A program made the translations under genes and the position numbers. A stretch of DNA of 10,170 nt. It comes from an uncultured Spirochaetales bacterium. GTDB lineage: Bacteria; UBP6; UBA1177. The stretch is taken from positions 1 to 10,170 of the forward strand of contig CACZFE010000047.1 of NCBI GenBank assembly GCA_902780365.1. The letters run 5' to 3'. The notes under the pieces were generated by a model. That model worked only from the letters and a program-made list of their open reading frames with translations, ran no database searches and was not told where the DNA came from. The first letter of the stretch is position 1. Every line of letters starts with the position of its first letter. Positions 6,402 to 10,170 of this stretch are shown one piece after another.

Positions 6402-7289
6402 TTAAAGAACAAAAAAGAACACCGCTCCTGCTGCGGCCGCGGCAAGCACAAGAGCAATAAGAACAACGGCGATCACTTTGCCTTTTCCCCGTTTGTTCAC
6501 TTTGGTGACTTCGGTCTTTTCGTCCTGCTCCTCGTCGTTTATGCTTCTTATTTTCTTGCCTTTTATATCTTTTCTGAGTTTTTCCTTTCTCGATTTTTCA
6601 GCTTCAAGCTGATACGGCTGCGGATCGTATTCCTCGCCTTTTTCGATGAATTCGAAAAGGAAATCGCCGACTCTGATCTCGTCTCCGTTCCTCATGTCAA
6701 CGGACGGGACTTCGGTATCGTTGACTATAAGCGGATAATCGGCATTGTAGTCGCCTTTTACAAGCAGGTAGATGTTGCCGTCGAAAACGATTTTCGAATG
6801 AATGGGCGGGATATCCTCGTTCGAAAGATATACATCGGCACTTGCATGGGAACCGATAACGGTCTCACGTCCGGCAAGCGGGAAAATTTTTCCGCCGAGA
6901 TATCCGTTTTTCGCCAGAAGGAGATTGTCCTGTGCGACCTTTCTGCTCACAGCCTCGACAGCCGGCTGAACAGTTCTGAGAAGAGATTCTTCGTCCTGTT
7001 CGAGATAGATGTTGTAATCGCCGACAGTTATGACGTTGCCGACAAAAATTTCGAGTTTTTCACCGACAAGCTCTCTCTCGTCGACAAAAGTGTGGTTGTA
7101 GCTCCCGCGGTCGCAGATAATGATCCTTCCGTCAACTATCTCAAGCTGGAAGTGGTATCTCGACACGTTCCTTTCATCAAGGACAAGATCGTTTTTCGGA
7201 CTTCGTCCGACAGTGATAAGATTACCGTTGAACTCGAAAATGTTCAGTTCGTTTTTGTCGTTCTCGACTATGAGTTTCAGCACTGTCAT
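6402..7289 (-). CDS. Tail-anchored protein with two FHA domains
   Basis: This 295-residue protein starts at an ATG with TAGAGG 5 nt upstream. FHA domain one (about residues 22-95) keeps the phosphothreonine-binding pattern: GRS at 28-30, N33-D34, SRYH at 43-46 and N65 in SYNHTFV. FHA domain two (about 134-213) has the fold pattern but a damaged site: IGS replaces IGR, and PPIH (161-164) replaces SxxH. A charged Lys/Glu-rich linker (217-271) leads to a C-terminal membrane helix (272-295, Ala/Val/Phe-rich), so the FHA domains should face the cytoplasm on the inner membrane. FHA domains read Ser/Thr kinase products; no kinase is encoded in this window. It is the first gene of the leftward operon with the ankyrin lipoprotein, the ATPase-HTH fusion and the Lgt-like enzyme. 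Confidence 0.88.
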   Translation of the reverse strand: MTVLKLIVENDKNELNIFEFNGNLITVGRSPKNDLVLDERNVSRYHFQLEIVDGRIIICDRGSYNHTFVDERELVGEKLEIFVGNVITVGDYNIYLEQDEESLLRTVQPAVEAVSRKVAQDNLLLAKNGYLGGKIFPLAGRETVIGSHASADVYLSNEDIPPIHSKIVFDGNIYLLVKGDYNADYPLIVNDTEVPSVDMRNGDEIRVGDFLFEFIEKGEEYDPQPYQLEAEKSRKEKLRKDIKGKKIRSINDEEQDEKTEVTKVNKRGKGKVIAVVLIALVLAAAAAGAVFFFVL

Positions 7290-7317
7290 TCCAACCTCTA
7301 AAAAACGTTACCGCAGA

Positions 7318-7345
7318 ATTTTCAACAATTTATCCAATCTGTCAA
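7318..7345 (-). promoter_or_regulatory. Probable sigma70-type promoter of the FHA-ankyrin-ATPase-Lgt operon
   Basis: On the minus strand a perfect TTGACA (7345-7340) is followed after 16 bp by GAAAAT (7323-7318), a weak -10 match. Transcription would start near 7311, leaving a leader of about 20 nt that includes the TAGAGG ribosome site. The four genes downstream are separated by at most 21 bp, so one promoter could serve all. The -35 is convincing; the -10 is only fair. Confidence 0.5.
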
Positions 7346-7411
7346 TTTTATGGCCGCTAAAAGCCGATTTTTTCCGCATCAAGTCATATTGAGCAGATCC
7401 GGAAACGAAAA

Positions 7412-7439
7412 TTGCCTTCTTTCTCCCTTTCTGTATAAT
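7412..7439 (+). promoter_or_regulatory. Probable sigma70-type promoter of pepF
   Basis: TTGCCT (7412-7417) and a perfect TATAAT (7434-7439) are separated by 16 bp. A start near 7446 gives a leader of roughly 35 nt before the ATG at 7481. It is divergent from the FHA operon promoter, with about 70 bp between the two -35 elements. Confidence 0.65.
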
Positions 7440-7469
7440 CGCCCGCTTTTTTTGCTTTCATTGTCTTGA

Positions 7470-7476
7470 GAGGTGG
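7470..7476 (+). promoter_or_regulatory. Ribosome binding site that fixes the pepF start
   Basis: GAGGTGG-like sequence (GAGGTGG at 7470-7476) lies 4 nt before the ATG at 7481. An in-frame TTG at 7466 would put this site inside the coding region and has no comparable site of its own, so 7481 is preferred. Confidence 0.7.
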
Positions 7477-7480
7477 AAAC

Positions 7481-9247
7481 ATGGATATGAGATGGAATCT
7501 TGACGCTCTTTACACTGGCTTTGATTCGCCGGAATTTGCCGGAGACTGTAAAAAACTCGATTCGAAAAACGAAGAATACGAAAAATTCGCGGACGATCTC
7601 TCCAAAAACTGCGACGTTGCCGCGACTCTGAAAAAATATGTCGCGCTCAGATCCGAGATAACCGCGCTGACAGAGAAACTTTTCTGTTTCGCAAACCTTT
7701 CGTTCTGCGCCGACACCAACGATTCAAGGGCGAATTCCTTCATCGAAACTGTCACGGTAAAGAAAAACAGGACCTCGCTTGCGGATGTCAGGTTCATAAA
7801 ATGGCTTTCGGCAAGCGGATTCGACCCCGAAACTCTGCGCGGGACAGACCTTGAAGAGTGCATTTTCCACTTTGAAGAACTCATAACCAACGGCCGTCAC
7901 ATTCTCGACGATCAGACCGAGCAGATAATTTCGGACCTCAAACTCACAGGCTCGTCGGCATGGACGAACCTTCACAATGTCCTCACCGGCTCTCTGACGG
8001 GCGAAGTTCAGACAGCTTCCGGAAAAATCGAGACGAAACCGATTTCTCAGATCCGCGCTTTAGCATATTCCGAAAACGCCGAAACAAGAAAAAAAGCTTA
8101 TGAAGCCGAAATGAAGGCCTGCAAAAAAGTCGAAAAGTCCGTCGCGGCCTGCATCAACGCGATAAAAGGAGAATCGATAACTCTGGCGAGAATGCGCGGC
8201 TACGCTTCGCCGCTTGAGATGGTGCTTACGAAAAACAGGATGGAAAAGAGCATAATCGACACGATGTTCGCTGCGATAAGGGAATATCTACCATGTTTCA
8301 GGGCTTACTACAAAAAGAAGGCGAAAATGCTCGGGATCGACGGAAGCCTTCCTTTCTACGACATTTTCGCGCCGGTAACAAAAGGCACGCAGTCGAATTT
8401 CACATACTCAGAAGCAGCCGATTTCATAGTCGAGAAATTTTCGACTTTCAGTAAAAAACTCGGCAGTTTCGCGAGAAACGCGTTCGACAACAACTGGATC
8501 GACTCCGAGATCAGAGAAGGAAAAGTCGGCGGAGCTTTCTGCGAGAACCTTTTCGCGATATCCGAAAGCAGGATCCTGGCGAACTTCGACGGTTCCTACA
8601 ACGATGTCACGACGATCGCCCACGAACTCGGACACGCGTTCCACGGACAGTGTCTTTCAAACAACATTATCCTGAACACAGACTACCCTTCCCCGCTTGC
8701 CGAGACAGCTTCGATCTTCTGCGAAACGATAATCAACAAAGCCGCTTTGAAAGAGGCCGACAAAGATTCAGCGCTTGCGATCCTCGAAGCCGATATCTCC
8801 GGTGCCGGACAGGTCATCGTCGATATTTACAGCCGTTATCTTTTCGAGACAGCGCTTTTCAAAGCACGTGAAACAGCACCTCTTTCGCCTGAGCAGCTCT
8901 GCGAGGAGATGACAAAAGCGCAGATCGAGTCCTACGGCGACGGGCTTGACGAAAAAATACTTCATCCATATCTCTGGCTCATCAAACCGCACTACTACAA
9001 CACCGAATGGAACTTCTACAACTTCCCCTACGCGTTCGGACTTCTCTTCGCGAAAGGTCTTTACGCGAAATACACCGAAACCGGAAGCAGTTTCACCGGG
9101 AAATACGAGTTTCTCCTTTCTGAAACAGGCAAACGCAGCGTGACAGATGTCGCGAAAATAGTCGGTATCGACCTCAACGACATAAACTTCTGGAAAAACT
9201 CGCTCGAAATCATCAAAGAAGACATCTCTAAATTCCTCGATCTATGA
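7481..9247 (+). CDS. pepF: M3-family oligoendopeptidase F
   Basis: This 588-residue protein is within the usual PepF length. PepF/M3 enzymes are cytoplasmic zinc metallopeptidases that cleave short peptides. The zinc motif HELGH is at residues 381-385 (8621-8635), with H381 and H385 as ligands and E382 catalytic. The third ligand is probably E408 in AETASIFCE. The N-terminus (MRWNLDALYTGFDSPEF) and the C-terminal stretch FYNFPYAFGLLFAKGLY are characteristic of the PepF subfamily. No signal peptide is seen. All catalytic residues are present and the frame is intact. It has its own promoter and ribosome site. Its TGA overlaps the next gene's ATG by 4 bp, so the two are probably co-expressed, although peptide turnover gives no obvious functional link to that gene. 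Confidence 0.95.
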   Translation: MDMRWNLDALYTGFDSPEFAGDCKKLDSKNEEYEKFADDLSKNCDVAATLKKYVALRSEITALTEKLFCFANLSFCADTNDSRANSFIETVTVKKNRTSLADVRFIKWLSASGFDPETLRGTDLEECIFHFEELITNGRHILDDQTEQIISDLKLTGSSAWTNLHNVLTGSLTGEVQTASGKIETKPISQIRALAYSENAETRKKAYEAEMKACKKVEKSVAACINAIKGESITLARMRGYASPLEMVLTKNRMEKSIIDTMFAAIREYLPCFRAYYKKKAKMLGIDGSLPFYDIFAPVTKGTQSNFTYSEAADFIVEKFSTFSKKLGSFARNAFDNNWIDSEIREGKVGGAFCENLFAISESRILANFDGSYNDVTTIAHELGHAFHGQCLSNNIILNTDYPSPLAETASIFCETIINKAALKEADKDSALAILEADISGAGQVIVDIYSRYLFETALFKARETAPLSPEQLCEEMTKAQIESYGDGLDEKILHPYLWLIKPHYYNTEWNFYNFPYAFGLLFAKGLYAKYTETGSSFTGKYEFLLSETGKRSVTDVAKIVGIDLNDINFWKNSLEIIKEDISKFLDL

Positions 9248-10170
9248 GCAGAAAACTGAAAAAAGGCTTCGCCGCCCTAATTTTTCTGCTCGCCGCTGCG
9301 GCAGTTGCCCTCTTCGCGCTTGAAAAAGTGTCGGACGGAAAGCTCGGTGCAGCTTCTTCGAAAGCTACGGCTGTAATAAAGGCCAAATACGGCATCGATA
9401 CCGAAATTTCAGGGCTTGACGTTTCCTTCTTTCCGCCGCGGATATCCATAAAAAAAGCCGTTTTTTCCCACAGCGGAAACGAACTCGCAGTTATGGAAAA
9501 ATGCTTTTTTTACGATTTGGGAAAAATGATTTTCGCAAACGAGAAAAAGATCAAATTGAGATGCGAAAAAAGCCGTTTGCACACCGGTCCGATATTCAAA
9601 TATGCCGTTTCAGCAAAGCATGGCGGAGAGTCAGGCAAAGAATCGTACAAAGATCAAAAAAGTGCCGCAAGTGACGTTTCCCTTCACTTTGAATCGGAAA
9701 CTGAATTCATTTTCAGAGATATCGAACGTCAGTTTCTGACGGAACTTGATCTGTCGCGTTCCGGCGGAAAGGCACTCTTTACGGAATCAGGCAAAAAAGA
9801 AGGCGGAACAGCAGAAATTATTTTTTTACTCAGGGAAAAAAGCGCTTCAGTGCGTCTTGACGGGATAGATTTGAAAGATTTCCGCGAAATAATAAAAGGA
9901 AAGACTTCTCTTGATATCATGGCGGGAAAAATCAGTTCGGTTTCTGAAATAAAAATTGCTGATGAAAAGATCTTATCAAAAAATGATTTCACGCTTAAAG
10001 ATTTCTCGTTTTTCCACCCTCTCATTGATTCAAAACCGTTTACTCTGCCGCTTTTCAGATTTACCGGCGATATAGCTTTTGACAAAAATGAAAAATCGGC
10101 TGCAACAAAAGACGCAGACATTTCTCTCGGCGGAATAAATGCAGTTTTTTCAGGCAGTTACAGCAAAGAG
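9244..10170 (+). CDS. Membrane-anchored AsmA-like protein (3' partial)
   Basis: The frame is open from an ATG at 9244 to the window end (309 residues visible, no stop). The ATG overlaps the pepF stop (ATGA) and has no Shine-Dalgarno, so translation is probably coupled. Residues 1-6 are basic (MSRKLKK), and residues 9-26 form an Ala/Leu-rich membrane helix with a likely periplasmic remainder. The next part (AVIKAKYGIDTEISGLDVSFFPPRISIKKAVFS) has the pattern of AsmA/DUF748-type proteins just after their anchor, and the remainder is beta-rich with no enzymatic motif visible. An alternative is the N-terminal part of a myxobacterial-type transglycosylase that carries an AsmA-like segment before its catalytic domain; the missing C-terminus would decide. 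A seven-T run at 9821-9827 lies within the frame. Confidence 0.75.
   Translation, partial: MSRKLKKGFAALIFLLAAAAVALFALEKVSDGKLGAASSKATAVIKAKYGIDTEISGLDVSFFPPRISIKKAVFSHSGNELAVMEKCFFYDLGKMIFANEKKIKLRCEKSRLHTGPIFKYAVSAKHGGESGKESYKDQKSAASDVSLHFESETEFIFRDIERQFLTELDLSRSGGKALFTESGKKEGGTAEIIFLLREKSASVRLDGIDLKDFREIIKGKTSLDIMAGKISSVSEIKIADEKILSKNDFTLKDFSFFHPLIDSKPFTLPLFRFTGDIAFDKNEKSAATKDADISLGGINAVFSGSYSKE

Noticed and set aside
6390..7301. A 303-codon open frame on the + strand lying exactly opposite the FHA gene
   Set aside because: The minus-strand frame has two recognisable FHA domains, a membrane anchor and a good ribosome site. The opposite frame has no recognisable domain and no ribosome site, and its openness follows from codon use in the real gene.
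7346..7411. Possible operator or riboswitch between the divergent promoters
   Set aside because: I found no clear inverted repeat or recognisable aptamer here; the sequence is AT-rich spacer.
9821..9827. Run of seven T in the AsmA-like gene as a possible phase-variation tract
   Set aside because: Seven bases is short for slippage control, and similar A/T runs occur throughout the window; no alternate frame makes sense of it.
9729..10121. A 130-codon minus-strand frame opposite the AsmA-like gene
   Set aside because: The + strand frame is longer, starts with a proper membrane anchor and is coupled to pepF; the reverse frame is low-complexity Ser/Phe-rich.

Overview
The window looks like chromosomal DNA of a Gram-negative bacterium, most likely a Myxococcota or other deltaproteobacterial lineage of moderate GC. 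Three things point that way: a surface protein built from Cys-rich repeats of the 'myxococcus cysteine-rich repeat'/DUF4215 type, a lipoprotein with a long Asp/Thr-rich stalk, and tandem DUF1566 (Lcl C-terminal) domains on both. The taxonomic call is an inference from protein style, not from a marker gene. I see no tRNA, rRNA, CRISPR array, transposase or integrase. Coding density is very high; the only sizeable non-coding gap is about 190 bp at 7290-7480.

Region 1 (1-3156, + strand): two adjacent genes for secreted or surface proteins, probably co-transcribed (the second gene's ribosome binding site overlaps the first gene's stop codon). The first is cut off by the window start and carries at least six Cys-rich repeats followed by two DUF1566 domains. 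The second is a lipoprotein with an extremely acidic repeat stalk followed by two DUF1566 domains. They are paralogues at the C-terminal end mounted on different stalks.

Region 2 (3157-7289, - strand): a tight four-gene operon read right to left: a tail-anchored FHA protein (phosphothreonine reader), an ankyrin-repeat lipoprotein, a three-part fusion of a MinD/FlhG-like ATPase with a degenerate J-domain-like segment and a RodZ-type helix-turn-helix, and an Lgt-family prolipoprotein diacylglyceryl transferase. Gaps are 21 bp, 15 bp and a 4-bp overlap. A TTGACA-containing promoter lies just upstream. The set suggests a membrane-associated module linking phospho-signalling, an ATPase and cell-envelope organisation; this is inference, and it is the most promising candidate for an undescribed system here. 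The operon ends with its last stop codon directly abutting the stop of the convergent lipoprotein gene.

Region 3 (7290-10170, + strand): a divergent promoter drives an M3-family oligoendopeptidase (PepF), whose stop overlaps by 4 bp the start of a membrane-anchored protein of AsmA-like character that runs off the right end of the window.
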